Shown here: positions 8,393 to 17,422 of the stretch, piece by piece | How the letters are laid out: every line of letters begins with the position of its first letter | How positions within the stretch are numbered: the stretch's first letter is position 1 | NCBI RefSeq assembly: GCF_900142765.1 | Contig: NZ_FRCB01000004.1 | Coordinates: 310,001 to 374,000 of the forward strand | Direction: 5' to 3' | DNA length: 64,000 nt | Source of the DNA: Roseovarius litoreus | GTDB lineage: Bacteria > Pseudomonadota > Alphaproteobacteria > Rhodobacterales > Rhodobacteraceae | The notes under the pieces: generated by a model | Told to the model about the DNA's origin: nothing | Database searches by the model: none | The model's input: only the letters and a program-made list of their open reading frames with translations | Made by a program: the position numbers and the translations under genes

Positions 8393-10192
8393 TCAATCGT
8401 CCATCTTGAGGGCCGAGATGAACGCCTGCTGGGGAATTTCCACCTTGCCGAACTGGCGCATCTTCTTCTTGCCGGCCTTCTGCTTTTCCAGAAGCTTTTT
8501 CTTGCGGGTCACGTCGCCGCCGTAACATTTGGCGGTCACGTCCTTGCGCATCGCCGAGAGCGTTTCGCGGGCGATCACCTTGCCGCCGATCGCCGCCTGG
8601 ATCGGGATCTTGAACATATGGCGCGGGATCAGGTCCTTGAGCTTTTCGCACATGGCACGGCCCCGCATCTCGGCTCGGTCGCGGTGCACCATCATCGACA
8701 GGGCATCGACCGGCTCGTCATTGACGAGCACGCTCATCTTGACGAGGAAATCGCGACGATAGCCCATGATCTCGTAATCGAAGCTGGCATAGCCCTTGGT
8801 CACGGATTTGAGCCGGTCATAGAAATCGAACACGACCTCGTTCAGGGGCAGGTCATAGACTGCCATCGCCCGGCTGCCCGCATAGGTCAGGTCCATCTGG
8901 ATGCCGCGCCGGTCCTGACAGAGCTTGAGCACATCGCCCAGATACTCGTCCGGCACGAGGATCGTCGCCTTGATGCGGGGTTCCTCGATGTGATCGACAT
9001 AGGTCAGATCGGGCATGTCGGCGGGGTTGTGCAACTCCTTCATGGAGCCGTCTTTCATGAAGATGTGATAGACCACCGAAGGCGCGGTGGTGATCAGTTC
9101 GATATCGTATTCGCGTTCGATGCGGTCGCGGATCACCTCGAGATGCAGCAAGCCGAGAAAGCCGCAGCGGAAGCCGAAGCCGAGGGCTGCGGAATTCTCC
9201 ATCTCGTAGGAGAAGGAGGCGTCGTTGAGGGCCAGTTTCTCGATCGCGTCGCGCAGGCTTTCAAATTCGGCGGAATCGACCGGGAAGAGGCCGCAGAACA
9301 CCACCGGCACCGAGGGTTTGAAGCCCGGCAGCGCGGTTTCGCAACGGCGCCGGTCATGGGTGATCGTGTCGCCCACCTTGGTGTCGCGGACCTGTTTGAT
9401 CGAGGCGGTGATGAAGCCGATCTCGCCGGGGCCAAGCTCGTCCACCACGGTCATGGCGGGGCGGAACACGCCGATGCGGTCCACGTTATAGGTGGCGCCG
9501 GTCTGCAGCATGTGGATGCGGTCGCCCTTTTTCATGACGCCGTCCATGATGCGCACCAGCACCACAACACCCAGATAGGGGTCGTATTTGCTGTCCACCA
9601 GCATCGCCTTCAGCGGGGCGTCACGGTCGCCCTTCGGGGCTGGCAGATGGGCGACGATGGCTTCCAGAACCTCGCGGATGCCCTGCCCGGTCTTGGCGCT
9701 GACGGGGATCGCACCCGAGGCGTCGATGCCGATCACCTCTTCGATCTGCTCGGCCACGCGGTCGAGATCGCTGGCGGGCAGGTCGATCTTGTTGAGCACG
9801 GGGATCAGTTCGTGATTGGCGTCGATCGCCTGATAGACATTGGCGAGGGTCTGTGCCTCGACGCCCTGGGTGCTGTCGACCACCAGAAGCGAGCCTTCGA
9901 CGGCGCGCATCGAGCGGGACACTTCATAGGAGAAGTCCACATGGCCCGGCGTGTCGATCAGGTTGAGCACATATTGCTGTCCGTCCTCGGCGGTGAAGTC
10001 GATGCGGACGGTGTTTGCCTTGATGGTGATGCCGCGCTCGCGTTCGATGTCCATCGAGTCGAGAAGCTGTTCCTTCATGTCCCGTTCGGCCACCGTGTCG
10101 GTCATCTGGATCAGACGATCGGCAAGGGTGGATTTTCCGTGGTCGATATGGGCCACGATCGAGAAGTTGCGGATGTGCGAAAGCGGTGTCAT
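8393..10192 (-). CDS. lepA: Elongation factor 4 (LepA), ribosome back-translocating GTPase
   Basis: This 599-aa protein matches the family length. The frame opens upstream, but the start [10 protein letters not shown] at 10192 matches LepA. G motifs are intact: AHIDHGKST (G1), DTPGHVDF (G3) and NKIDLP (G4). The EF-G-like domains follow, and the LepA-specific C-terminal domain contains [15 protein letters not shown]. LepA binds stalled ribosomes under ionic or cold stress and affects initiation and elongation. It is divergent from acyP. Confidence 0.97.
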   Translation of the reverse strand: MTPLSHIRNFSIVAHIDHGKSTLADRLIQMTDTVAERDMKEQLLDSMDIERERGITIKANTVRIDFTAEDGQQYVLNLIDTPGHVDFSYEVSRSMRAVEGSLLVVDSTQGVEAQTLANVYQAIDANHELIPVLNKIDLPASDLDRVAEQIEEVIGIDASGAIPVSAKTGQGIREVLEAIVAHLPAPKGDRDAPLKAMLVDSKYDPYLGVVVLVRIMDGVMKKGDRIHMLQTGATYNVDRIGVFRPAMTVVDELGPGEIGFITASIKQVRDTKVGDTITHDRRRCETALPGFKPSVPVVFCGLFPVDSAEFESLRDAIEKLALNDASFSYEMENSAALGFGFRCGFLGLLHLEVIRDRIEREYDIELITTAPSVVYHIFMKDGSMKELHNPADMPDLTYVDHIEEPRIKATILVPDEYLGDVLKLCQDRRGIQMDLTYAGSRAMAVYDLPLNEVVFDFYDRLKSVTKGYASFDYEIMGYRRDFLVKMSVLVNDEPVDALSMMVHRDRAEMRGRAMCEKLKDLIPRHMFKIPIQAAIGGKVIARETLSAMRKDVTAKCYGGDVTRKKKLLEKQKAGKKKMRQFGKVEIPQQAFISALKMDD

Positions 10193-10306
10193 GCGCAGGG
10201 ATATGCGCCGCAATGCAGGCTTGGTCAATAGCTGGCGTCGGAGGATGGCAGGACCGTGAACCGATTGCCGATGCGATGATGCAGACAAGACGCGAAAGGA
10301 GCGGAG

Positions 10307-10585
10307 ATGACGCAACCAATAGCCTTCCACGCCCGGATCACGGGCCGGGTTCAGGGGGTCGCCTTCCGGGCCTGGGTGCAGGCCGAGGCGCAGGGGCGCG
10401 GCCTTGCTGGATGGGTCAGGAACGAGGCCGATGGCGCGGTGACCGCCTTGATCGAAGGACCGCCCGACGGCGTACGGCAGATGCTGGATGCGTTGCATAA
10501 GGGCCCGGCCAGGGCGCGGGTGGAGCGGGTGGAAACCGTGCCAGCAGAGCCCGAGGGTCTGCAGGGTTTTGCGATCCGGCGCTGA
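10307..10585 (+). CDS. acyP: Acylphosphatase
   Basis: This 92-aa protein has the typical length. It contains [11 protein letters not shown], whose arginine binds the acyl phosphate, and [11 protein letters not shown], whose asparagine positions the catalytic water. The enzyme hydrolyses carboxyl-phosphate bonds such as those of acetyl phosphate or 1,3-bisphosphoglycerate. AAAGGAGCGGAG precedes the ATG. It is transcribed divergently from lepA and converges on a GAPDH-family gene. Confidence 0.93.
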   Translation: MTQPIAFHARITGRVQGVAFRAWVQAEAQGRGLAGWVRNEADGAVTALIEGPPDGVRQMLDALHKGPARARVERVETVPAEPEGLQGFAIRR

Positions 10586-10660
10586 CGTCGCAGCGGGCCC
10601 GTGGAACGGGGCCGTTGCAGGACGGAAATGGAAAGTCGCAACCTATGCGGCGCGGTGGTG

Positions 10661-10705
10661 CCGGAAACTTGAAAAGTTTCCGGGGCGATTTCTTTTCAAG
10701 AAATC
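10661..10705. terminator. Tandem perfect hairpins between acyP and the GAPDH-like gene
   Basis: Two adjacent perfect hairpins are present: CCGGAAACTT-GAA-AAGTTTCCGG (10661-10683) and GATTTCTT-TTC-AAGAAATC (10687-10705). They lie between convergent genes, and the A/T-rich inner stems supply T runs on both strands. A bidirectional terminator is the simplest reading. Confidence 0.7.
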
Positions 10706-10708
10706 GGG

Positions 10709-11704
10709 TCAGCGCGCTCCGATCAGGCGGGCCATGTCGAGCATGCGGCACGAAAAACCCCATTCGTTGTCATACCAGCCGAACACCCGCAACAGACCGC
10801 CATTGGACACCGAAGTTTCCAGCCCGCTCATGATGACCGATTCGGGTCGGCTGCGCAGATCCGAGCTGACCAGGGGTTGCGTGGTCCAGCCGAAGACCGG
10901 CGAGCGGGCGGCGGCCTCCTGCAGAACAGCGTTCACCGCATCGCATGTGACCGGCGCACGGGTCTGCACCGTCAGATCGAGGCATGATACGCTGGCGGTG
11001 GGCACGCGGATGGCCCGGGCCTCGATCCGGCCTTTCATATGCGGCAGAACAAGCCCGGTCTGATGCTGCGCGCTGGTGGTGGTTGGCACCATGGACAGGG
11101 CGGCGGCGCGGCTGCGTTCCAGCGCGCTGCGAGGCTTGTCCACCGTGGGCTGACTGCCGGTGTAGCAATGCACGGTCGTCATCTGGCCACTGACGATCCC
11201 GAAGGCGTCATCGAGCAAGCGCACCAGAGGCGCCAGAGCATTGGTGGTGCAGGAGGCGTTCGAGATGATCCGCTGATCGGTCAGATCGCCTTCGTTGGCG
11301 CCCAGAACCAGCGTCGCATCAGCTTCGGCGGAAGGGCCGGAGACCAGCACCGCCGCGGCCCCTGCGGCCAGCCCGCGTTCGGCCATCGCGCGCGCGCCGC
11401 CCATACCGGTGCATTCCAGCACCACATCGACCCCCGACAGATCGAGCGCCCGAAGATCGGGTTCGGCGTGAAACGGGATCGCGCGGCCATCGACGTCAAG
11501 CACCCCCTGCCCCGACGTGACATCTCCGGGCCAGGGGCCGAAGACGCTGTCATACTGGAAAAGATAGGCGCAGGTGGGCAATGGCTCGATCTCGTTGATC
11601 AGGACAAGCTCGATATCGGGCGCGTCGCGCAGCAGGATGCGCAGAAGCGTGCGACCGATGCGGCCAAAGCCGTTGATGGCGACGCGAAGGGGGCGGGTTG
11701 GCAT
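10709..11704 (-). CDS. GAPDH-family dehydrogenase (glyceraldehyde-3-phosphate or erythrose-4-phosphate dehydrogenase)
   Basis: This is a 331-aa type I GAPDH-fold protein. It has the NAD-binding start RVAINGFGRIGRTLL, catalytic SNASCTTNALAP, a downstream HCYTGSQPTVD in place of the usual HSYT-x-Q, and the C-terminal WYDNEWGFSCRM. Start 11704 is chosen because the Rossmann fold begins directly after it. It stands apart from any glycolytic operon, and its divergence suggests a paralogue rather than the main Gap, possibly Epd-like. A second, arsenate-linked GAPDH lies at 59077-60075. Confidence 0.8.
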   Translation of the reverse strand: MPTRPLRVAINGFGRIGRTLLRILLRDAPDIELVLINEIEPLPTCAYLFQYDSVFGPWPGDVTSGQGVLDVDGRAIPFHAEPDLRALDLSGVDVVLECTGMGGARAMAERGLAAGAAAVLVSGPSAEADATLVLGANEGDLTDQRIISNASCTTNALAPLVRLLDDAFGIVSGQMTTVHCYTGSQPTVDKPRSALERSRAAALSMVPTTTSAQHQTGLVLPHMKGRIEARAIRVPTASVSCLDLTVQTRAPVTCDAVNAVLQEAAARSPVFGWTTQPLVSSDLRSRPESVIMSGLETSVSNGGLLRVFGWYDNEWGFSCRMLDMARLIGAR

Positions 11705-11796
11705 GTCAGGCTCCGATGCATTGGGCGGGGCGTGTCGATCTGGCGGCACTGTGGCGCGCGACCGCGCGAATGCCAACCACGAAAACCGGAGCGGGT

Positions 11797-12462
11797 TCAG
11801 CCCTCGATCGGCGCGATCAGGCCGGCGCCGGAGGCGCGGTTGGAATTCACCGCACGGTCGACGCGCCAGAAGGTCAGCGCATCTTCGGGCGCAGGCCGCA
11901 TCAGGGTCGCAGCGCCATGCCCCGCCTCGCCCAGCCAGAGCGGCCAGTCGCCGGGGTCGAGGATCACCGGCATCCGGGCATGCAGAGCCTGCATCGGCCT
12001 GTTGGCGGCACAGGTCACGATGGCGCAGGTGGTCACCCGATCCTCGCCCTGCCCCCAGTCCTGATAGATCCCGGCAAAGGCGATCGGGCTGTCATCGGCA
12101 TGCTTGATGTACCACGGCAGTCGCCCCCCTTCGGCATCCTTGGTCCATTCGTAGAATCCGCTGGCCGGGATCAGGCAGCGCCGATCCCGACAGGCGGTGC
12201 GGAAGGCGGGCTTTTCGGCGATGGTTTCGGCGCGGGCATTGATCAGAAGCGGGCCATCGGTCGGGGTCTTGTACCAATGCGGGAGGAACCCCCACCGCAT
12301 CGCGCCCAAGCGACGGCCTTCGGGGCCTGCCGTCACGGTGTGGACACGCGATGTGGGGCATATGTTGTAATCGGGCGTGTCCGGCAGATCATTGGCGGGG
12401 GCCGCCCCAAAGAGCTGCGCCATCGCGTCATTGGGCAGGGTCAGGGCGAAACGACCGCACAT
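11797..12462 (-). CDS. yedK: SOS response-associated peptidase family protein (SRAP/YedK/HMCES)
   Basis: This 221-aa protein begins MCGRF, so the catalytic Cys2 that crosslinks to abasic sites is in place after Met removal. Other active-site elements are INARAET (Asn), IPASGFYEW (Glu) and LHARMPVIL (His). YedK forms a thiazolidine DNA-protein crosslink with abasic sites in single-stranded DNA and so shields them. The methyltransferase gene upstream ends 5 bp before this start, so the two are likely co-transcribed. Confidence 0.93.
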   Translation of the reverse strand: MCGRFALTLPNDAMAQLFGAAPANDLPDTPDYNICPTSRVHTVTAGPEGRRLGAMRWGFLPHWYKTPTDGPLLINARAETIAEKPAFRTACRDRRCLIPASGFYEWTKDAEGGRLPWYIKHADDSPIAFAGIYQDWGQGEDRVTTCAIVTCAANRPMQALHARMPVILDPGDWPLWLGEAGHGAATLMRPAPEDALTFWRVDRAVNSNRASGAGLIAPIEG

Positions 12463-12467
12463 CGCGC

Positions 12468-13667
12468 CTAGCCGCGGTCCAGGATCGACGAATAGAGCAG
12501 CGCGCCCCAGCCGGTCAGTTCAGCCTCGATCCGCGCCCATGTGGCGCCCATCGAAATGGGGTCGGTGCGGGTCACCTGAGCGATCTGCGCAAGGCTGCGC
12601 CGCCCGTCGATGGCCGCGATCAGGGGGGCGGCCTCTTTCGGCAAGACCAGACGCGCGGTCACCGAACCGAAGCCGAGTTGCGGATGCTTGCCCTGGGCCA
12701 CGGCTTGCGCGAGGGCGCGAGGGTCGATCCCCTTGAGATGGGGAATGCGCGCGCGGTTGCGCCCCGAGGCCGGGCCACGCGGCGCGTCCGAAGCCACGGC
12801 ATAGCCGACATGCGTCTTGATCGTGCCATTGAGCTTCTCGGCCACGGCCATGGCCTCGGGATCGCTCAGGTGGTCGGGCCGCTCGGTCAAACGAGCCAGA
12901 TCATAGAGCGCAGGCATGGTGAAGCCGGAAAGGGCCCAACCTGTTGACTGCATCACCTCGAGCAGTTCGGTGACGGTGAAGGCGCGGTCCTGGCTGTGCA
13001 GCAGCAGATCGTAGAAGCCTGCATCGCTGTCCTTGTGATCTCCGAGATTGGGGTTTGTCAGGAAAGGGTGTCCCTGAGGCAGACGCGCGAGCAAGGCTCG
13101 TGCACGCGACAGCCGGTCTTCGGGGGCAAGCCCCTCAAAGAGCGCGCCGAAGGCGGCCTGCAAAGGATAGACGCCCGAACGGCCATAGGGCGCGTAGACC
13201 ATGAAGCCCATGCCGCCCCCCGGCGCAAGCGCTGCGCGCAAGGCGGCAAAGCCCGCGCTCGGATCAGGTAGGTGGTGCAGCACCCCGCAGCAGTCGATAT
13301 AATCGAACGTCCCCAGATCGGGCGCATCGAGCAGGCTGCCGGTGAGGAAGGTGATCCGATCGAGCCCACGCGCCGCTGCACGCGCTTCGGCCACCTTTCG
13401 GGACGCGCTTGAAAGATCGAGATAGGTCACCTCGCAGGCGCGGTCGGCCTGTTTCATCAGAGCGGCGATCTGGATCAGCCCGTCGCCCGTACCGCCGCCG
13501 GCCACCAGAATGCGCAGCGGCTGCGACCAGTCGCGGCACCCGTCAAACAGGAAATGGTCGATTTCCAAAGGGTGCGAAGGAGAGCCGGTGACAAGGCGTC
13601 GCGTCTCGTCGGCGGGATCGCGTTCGGGATAGGGATAGGCTTCGTACTGGGCCTTGACGGTGGTCAT
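12468..13667 (-). CDS. Class I SAM-dependent methyltransferase with C-terminal extension
   Basis: This is a 399-aa protein. Start 13667 (MTTVKAQYEAYPYPERDP) is chosen because the conserved YPYP segment follows directly and GAGG precedes it. The Rossmann methyltransferase core shows motif I ILVAGGGTGDG, an acidic SAM-ribose contact (TYLDLS), and motif IV/V DYIDCCGVLHHLPDP. A ~150-residue C-terminal part has a helical domain of unknown role. The substrate is not evident. It heads a transcript with the YedK-type gene and is divergent from the DUF952 gene. Confidence 0.8.
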   Translation of the reverse strand: MTTVKAQYEAYPYPERDPADETRRLVTGSPSHPLEIDHFLFDGCRDWSQPLRILVAGGGTGDGLIQIAALMKQADRACEVTYLDLSSASRKVAEARAAARGLDRITFLTGSLLDAPDLGTFDYIDCCGVLHHLPDPSAGFAALRAALAPGGGMGFMVYAPYGRSGVYPLQAAFGALFEGLAPEDRLSRARALLARLPQGHPFLTNPNLGDHKDSDAGFYDLLLHSQDRAFTVTELLEVMQSTGWALSGFTMPALYDLARLTERPDHLSDPEAMAVAEKLNGTIKTHVGYAVASDAPRGPASGRNRARIPHLKGIDPRALAQAVAQGKHPQLGFGSVTARLVLPKEAAPLIAAIDGRRSLAQIAQVTRTDPISMGATWARIEAELTGWGALLYSSILDRG

Positions 13668-13794
13668 TCCACGCCTCGTGACGGTGGGGGCATCGGCCCG
13701 AGTGTGCCTTGCCGGGGCGGGATTGCAAAGGGCCGGCTTGGCGCCTTGGGTTTGGCGCTTGACCGGGACGCGCGCGCAGGGCATCACCCGTGGC

Positions 13795-14133
13795 ATGCTG
13801 ATCTACAAGATTTTCCGCACCGATGAATGGCAAGCGCTGCGCCGCGAGGGCGTCACGAGTGGCGCGCCAGTCGATCTGGCCGATGGCTATATCCATTTCT
13901 CGACCATGGAACAGGCGGCCGAGACGGCCGCGAAGCATTTCGCGGGACAGGACGGGCTGATGCTGGTGGCGGTCGAGGCCGAGGCGCTTGGCGAGGCCCT
14001 GAAATGGGAGCCGTCACGGGGCGGCGCACTGTTTCCGCATCTCTACCGCGATTTGCGGCTGGAGGATGTGCATTGGGCGCAACCGCTGCCGCTGGCGGAT
14101 GGGGTGCACCAGTTTCCGCCGGGGCTGCAATGA
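13795..14133 (+). CDS. DUF952 domain protein
   Basis: This 112-aa protein has the typical DUF952 pattern: [12 protein letters not shown] at the start, [20 protein letters not shown], then [22 protein letters not shown]952 resembles a small ADP-ribosyltransferase-like fold, but no activity is firmly known. The stop overlaps the pyrD start by 4 nt (ATGA), so it is translationally coupled to pyrimidine biosynthesis. That arrangement is common in alphaproteobacteria but unexplained. Confidence 0.85.
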   Translation: MLIYKIFRTDEWQALRREGVTSGAPVDLADGYIHFSTMEQAAETAAKHFAGQDGLMLVAVEAEALGEALKWEPSRGGALFPHLYRDLRLEDVHWAQPLPLADGVHQFPPGLQ

Positions 14134-15188
14134 GCATGCTGGAACGGCTGGGGCTGGCGGCGCTGCACCGGCTTGAGCCGGAGCGCGCCCATGACGCGGC
14201 ACTTCTGGCGCTGCGCGCGGGGCTGACGCCCCTGCCCGGGCTTGTCACATCGGACAGGCTGCGCTGCGAGGTGGCGGGGCTTCATCTGCCCAACCCTGTG
14301 GGGCTGGCGGCTGGGTTCGACAAGAACGCGGTGGCGCTGTCACCGCTGAGCCGCGCCGGGTTCGGGTTTCTGGAAGTGGGCGCCGTGACGCCGCGCGCGC
14401 AACCCGGCAATCCGCGTCCGCGGCTGTTCCGGCTGGCGCAGGATCGCGCAGTGATCAACCGTTTCGGCTTCAACAACGAGGGCATGGAAACGGTGGGCGC
14501 AAGGCTGTCCACGCGTCCGCGCGATGCGGTGATCGGACTCAATCTGGGGGCCAACAAGGACAGCGCGGACCGGGCCGAGGATTTCGCCCGGGTGCTGGCG
14601 CATTGCGGACGGCATCTGGATTTCGCGACGGTCAATGTGAGCAGTCCCAACACCGAGAAACTGCGCGACCTTCAGGGTGCCGAGGCGTTGGCCGGGCTGC
14701 TGGCCGGTGTGATGGCGGCGCGCGACGGGCTGCCGCGCGCGATCCCGATATTCCTCAAGATCGCCCCTGATCTGAGCGATGCGGAGCTGTCGGAGATCGC
14801 GGATGTCGCCATGACAGCAGGGCTCGCGGGGATCATCGCGACCAACACGACGCTGGACCGGGAGGGGCTGCACGGCCCGCACGCGGCGGAAAAGGGCGGG
14901 CTGTCGGGCGCGCCGCTGTTCGAGAAATCGACGCGGGTTCTGGCAAGGCTGTCGGTGCTGACCGGGGGTGCACTGCCGCTGATCGGCGTGGGGGGCGTGG
15001 CCTCGGCCGAGGCGGCCTATGCCAAGATCCGCGCCGGCGCGAGCGCGGTGCAGCTTTACTCCGGGCTGGTCTATGAGGGGCTGTCGCTGGTGCCGCGCAT
15101 GGCACGCGGGCTGGAGACACTGCTCGAGCGTGACGGATTTGCCAATGTGGCCGAGGCTGTGGGCACGGGGCGAGACGCATGGACGTGA
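14130..15188 (+). CDS. pyrD: Dihydroorotate dehydrogenase, quinone-dependent (class 2)
   Basis: This 352-aa protein oxidises dihydroorotate to orotate at the inner membrane using FMN and ubiquinone, the fourth step of UMP synthesis. The N-terminal helical membrane extension is typical of class 2. Motifs include [14 protein letters not shown], the [10 protein letters not shown] segment, the catalytic-serine region [16 protein letters not shown], and the FMN phosphate site [16 protein letters not shown] second ATG at 14136 is an alternative start. It lies between the DUF952 and ArsC-like genes with overlaps on both sides. Confidence 0.96.
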   Translation: MSMLERLGLAALHRLEPERAHDAALLALRAGLTPLPGLVTSDRLRCEVAGLHLPNPVGLAAGFDKNAVALSPLSRAGFGFLEVGAVTPRAQPGNPRPRLFRLAQDRAVINRFGFNNEGMETVGARLSTRPRDAVIGLNLGANKDSADRAEDFARVLAHCGRHLDFATVNVSSPNTEKLRDLQGAEALAGLLAGVMAARDGLPRAIPIFLKIAPDLSDAELSEIADVAMTAGLAGIIATNTTLDREGLHGPHAAEKGGLSGAPLFEKSTRVLARLSVLTGGALPLIGVGGVASAEAAYAKIRAGASAVQLYSGLVYEGLSLVPRMARGLETLLERDGFANVAEAVGTGRDAWT

Positions 15189-15556
15189 TCGAGATCTGGC
15201 ACAACCCGCGCTGCAGCAAGTCGCGCGCGGCGCTGGCGCTGCTGGAGGCGCGGGGTCACAAGATGCGGATACGCCGCTATCTGGAGGAGCCGCCGAGCGC
15301 CGAAGAGCTGCGGCAGGCCCAAAACGCGCTTGGCCTGCGTGCCATCGACATGATGCGCCCCGGTGAGGCGCTTTTCACCGAGCTGGGCCTGAGCCGCGAC
15401 GCGGACGATACCCCGCTGATCGAGGCGATGGCCGCGCATCCCAAGCTGATCGAGCGGCCCATCGTCCTGTGGCAGGGCCGCGCCGCCATCGGGCGTCCGC
15501 CCGAACGGGTGCTGGACATCCTCCAGGGGCTTTGCACACCGCCCGAGACGGCCTAA
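15179..15556 (+). CDS. ArsC-family (glutaredoxin-linked) arsenate reductase-like protein
   Basis: This 125-aa thioredoxin-fold protein has the ArsC signature HNPRCSKSR with Cys12, plus the anion-site segment [20 protein letters not shown]. Full arsenate reductases of this family use glutathione and glutaredoxin to make arsenite. Many chromosomal homologues outside ars operons have unproven activity. It overlaps pyrD by 10 bp and is far from the arsenic operon at 57-61 kb, so a redox or Spx/YffB-like role is possible. Confidence 0.8.
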   Translation: MDVIEIWHNPRCSKSRAALALLEARGHKMRIRRYLEEPPSAEELRQAQNALGLRAIDMMRPGEALFTELGLSRDADDTPLIEAMAAHPKLIERPIVLWQGRAAIGRPPERVLDILQGLCTPPETA

Positions 15557-15669
15557 CAGCGTTCCGCCTTTGAGCTGAGGCATGAGCCAAAGGCGGACCA
15601 CGTGCAAAGATTGAACCGAGCACCGCATTTCGCGAAAATCTGTGTTTCAGGTTTTTCGCGAAACGCTTT
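15557..15669 (+). repeat. MITE-like dispersed repeat, copy B
   Basis: This 113-bp element begins CAGCGTTCCGCC directly after the arsC-like stop codon and ends CGCGAAACGCTTT. It shares its blocks and order with the copy at 52108. It ends 36 bp before the next gene's start, so it fills the whole intergenic gap. Confidence 0.85.
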
Positions 15670-15705
15670 AGATTGACGCAGAGGCATTTCCGAGCAGGAG
15701 CCCGG

Positions 15706-17361
15706 ATGACAAGCGATCACACCCGACAGCGCGCCAAACACGGGCCAGCGGCATGGCTCGATGCGGTGGTCTATGATCTGGCGCGGCAGATGCGCTGGAC
15801 CTTCCTGCCGCCCCTGATGGTCTATTTCGCAGCCGGGTTCTCGGGTCTGACAGGGATCGTGGGCACCTTCTTCGTCAAGGAATACCTTGATCTTTCAGCG
15901 GCCTATCTGGCGGGGCTGGCGTTTTGGGCGGGGCTGCCATGGGCGTTGAAGATGCCGCTCGGACATCTGGTGGACATCATATGGCGGTGGAAATGGCTGC
16001 TGGTCTATCTGGGTGCGGGGCTGATCGGACTGAGCATGATCATCATGTATTTCGTGCTGACCGAGCGCGAGATGATGGAGGCGATCATGCCGATCAGCGC
16101 CTGGTACATCACCTCGTTCCTGCTGACGCCATGCGGGCTGGTGATCCAGGATGCGGTGGCCGATGCGATGTCGGTCGAGGCGGTGCCGCGCGTGGATACG
16201 CAAGGCGCACCAATCCCGGAAGAGCAGTCGCGCGCGATGCATGTCACCATGCAGACGCTGGGGCGCTTTGCGCTGATCACCGGCACGGTGGTGGTGGCCG
16301 CGCTCAACATCTGGATGTTTCGCGGGATCGAGGCGATGGACGCGGCAGCCAAGGCGAATGTCTATGCCACGATCTATCTCGTGGCGCTGTCCATTCCGCT
16401 GGTGTCGGTCTCGGGTGTGATCCTGGCGGGGGTGCAGAAATACCGCGCCAAGCACAACCTGCGCAAAACGGGCCTGAGCCCCGCCGAGGCCGACGCGCTT
16501 TTCGAGCGCCCGGACGAGGACACCACGCCCAACCCATGGTATTTCATCGGCGGCGGAGCGTTTGTGATCCTGACGCTGGCGGTGGGTCTGGGACAGGTGC
16601 CCTATAGCCAGGAGATCATCTTTGCAGGCTCGATGGCGATCGTGCTGTTCCTGATGCGCCAGCTGGTCGCCACGCTGAGCGCCGCGCAGGCCCGCGCGCT
16701 GATCGGCACCGCGACGATCATCTTCATGTTCCGCGCAGTGCCGAGACCCGGCGACGGGATCACCTGGTTCAACATCGACGTGCTGGGATTCGACCAGCAG
16801 TTCCTGTCGGTGCTGTCGCTGATCACCTCGGTTCTGACGCTGGTGGGGATCGTGGTGTTGCGCCCGCTGATGGCGGAAAAGCCCATCGTCTGGATCATCG
16901 CGATGCTGACCATCGCGGGCGGGGTGCTGACGCTGCCGAATATCGGGCTCTATTACGGGATACAGGATATCACGGCGCCACTGACCGGGGGCGTGGTGGA
17001 TGCGCGTTTCATCGCGATCCTCGATACGGCGATCGAATCGCCGCTTGGACAGGTGGCGATGATCCCGATGCTGGCCTGGATCGCGCGCAATGCGCCCTCG
17101 AACCTCAAGGCCACGTTCTTTGCGGTCATGGCCTCGTTCACCAATCTTGCGCTGTCGGCCTCGAGCCTGACGACGAAGTATCTCAACCAGATCTACACCG
17201 TGACCCGAGAGGTGCGCGACCCGGCCACCGGAGAGGTGACCGTGCCGGCGGATTATTCCGAGCTTGGCGTTCTGCTGATCGTGGTGACGGCGATCACCGT
17301 GGGCATCCCGCTGCTGGTGATCTGGCTGGTGCAGAATTCGCGCCTGCGCACCAGCGATTGA
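15706..17361 (+). CDS. MFS transporter of the BT1 (folate/biopterin transporter-like) type
   Basis: This is a 551-aa polytopic protein. ATG 15706 has AGGAG upstream and is preferred over ATG 15673. About 12 hydrophobic helices are visible. GFSGLTGIVGTFFVKEYLDLSA near the N-terminus and LPWALKMPLGHLVD match the BT1 signature, in which an early helix is followed by a K-P-x-x-G-x-x-x-D turn. The long loop after helix 6 contains the charged linker RAKHNLRKTGLSPAEAD. BT1 proteins carry folates or pteridines in protists and cyanobacteria. The bacterial substrate is unknown. Confidence 0.7.
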   Translation: MTSDHTRQRAKHGPAAWLDAVVYDLARQMRWTFLPPLMVYFAAGFSGLTGIVGTFFVKEYLDLSAAYLAGLAFWAGLPWALKMPLGHLVDIIWRWKWLLVYLGAGLIGLSMIIMYFVLTEREMMEAIMPISAWYITSFLLTPCGLVIQDAVADAMSVEAVPRVDTQGAPIPEEQSRAMHVTMQTLGRFALITGTVVVAALNIWMFRGIEAMDAAAKANVYATIYLVALSIPLVSVSGVILAGVQKYRAKHNLRKTGLSPAEADALFERPDEDTTPNPWYFIGGGAFVILTLAVGLGQVPYSQEIIFAGSMAIVLFLMRQLVATLSAAQARALIGTATIIFMFRAVPRPGDGITWFNIDVLGFDQQFLSVLSLITSVLTLVGIVVLRPLMAEKPIVWIIAMLTIAGGVLTLPNIGLYYGIQDITAPLTGGVVDARFIAILDTAIESPLGQVAMIPMLAWIARNAPSNLKATFFAVMASFTNLALSASSLTTKYLNQIYTVTREVRDPATGEVTVPADYSELGVLLIVVTAITVGIPLLVIWLVQNSRLRTSD

Positions 17362-17372
17362 GGGATGCGCCA

Positions 17373-17392
17373 GCGAGGGGCCAGCCCCTCGC
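17373..17392. terminator. Convergent-gene hairpin
   Basis: A perfect 9-bp stem, GCGAGGGGC and GCCCCTCGC, has a 2-nt loop, flanked by AGGG/CCCT that could extend it. It lies between the convergent BT1-type transporter and MATE genes. The adjoining GGGATATTTGGGG tract has the look of a recurring 3'-end element in this family. Confidence 0.6.
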
Positions 17393-17422
17393 GCTCCCTG
17401 GGATATTTGGGGCCAGAAGAAA

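Noticed and set aside
8618..10231. Plus-strand frame of over 530 codons opposite lepA
   Set aside because: The His/Asp/Val-rich composition is the mirror of the LepA coding strand; LepA is beyond doubt.
15179..15556. Assigning the ArsC-like gene to the arsenic resistance system
   Set aside because: It is 41 kb from the ars operon, overlaps pyrD and has no linked arsR; a chromosomal ArsC-fold protein of unknown redox role is equally likely.
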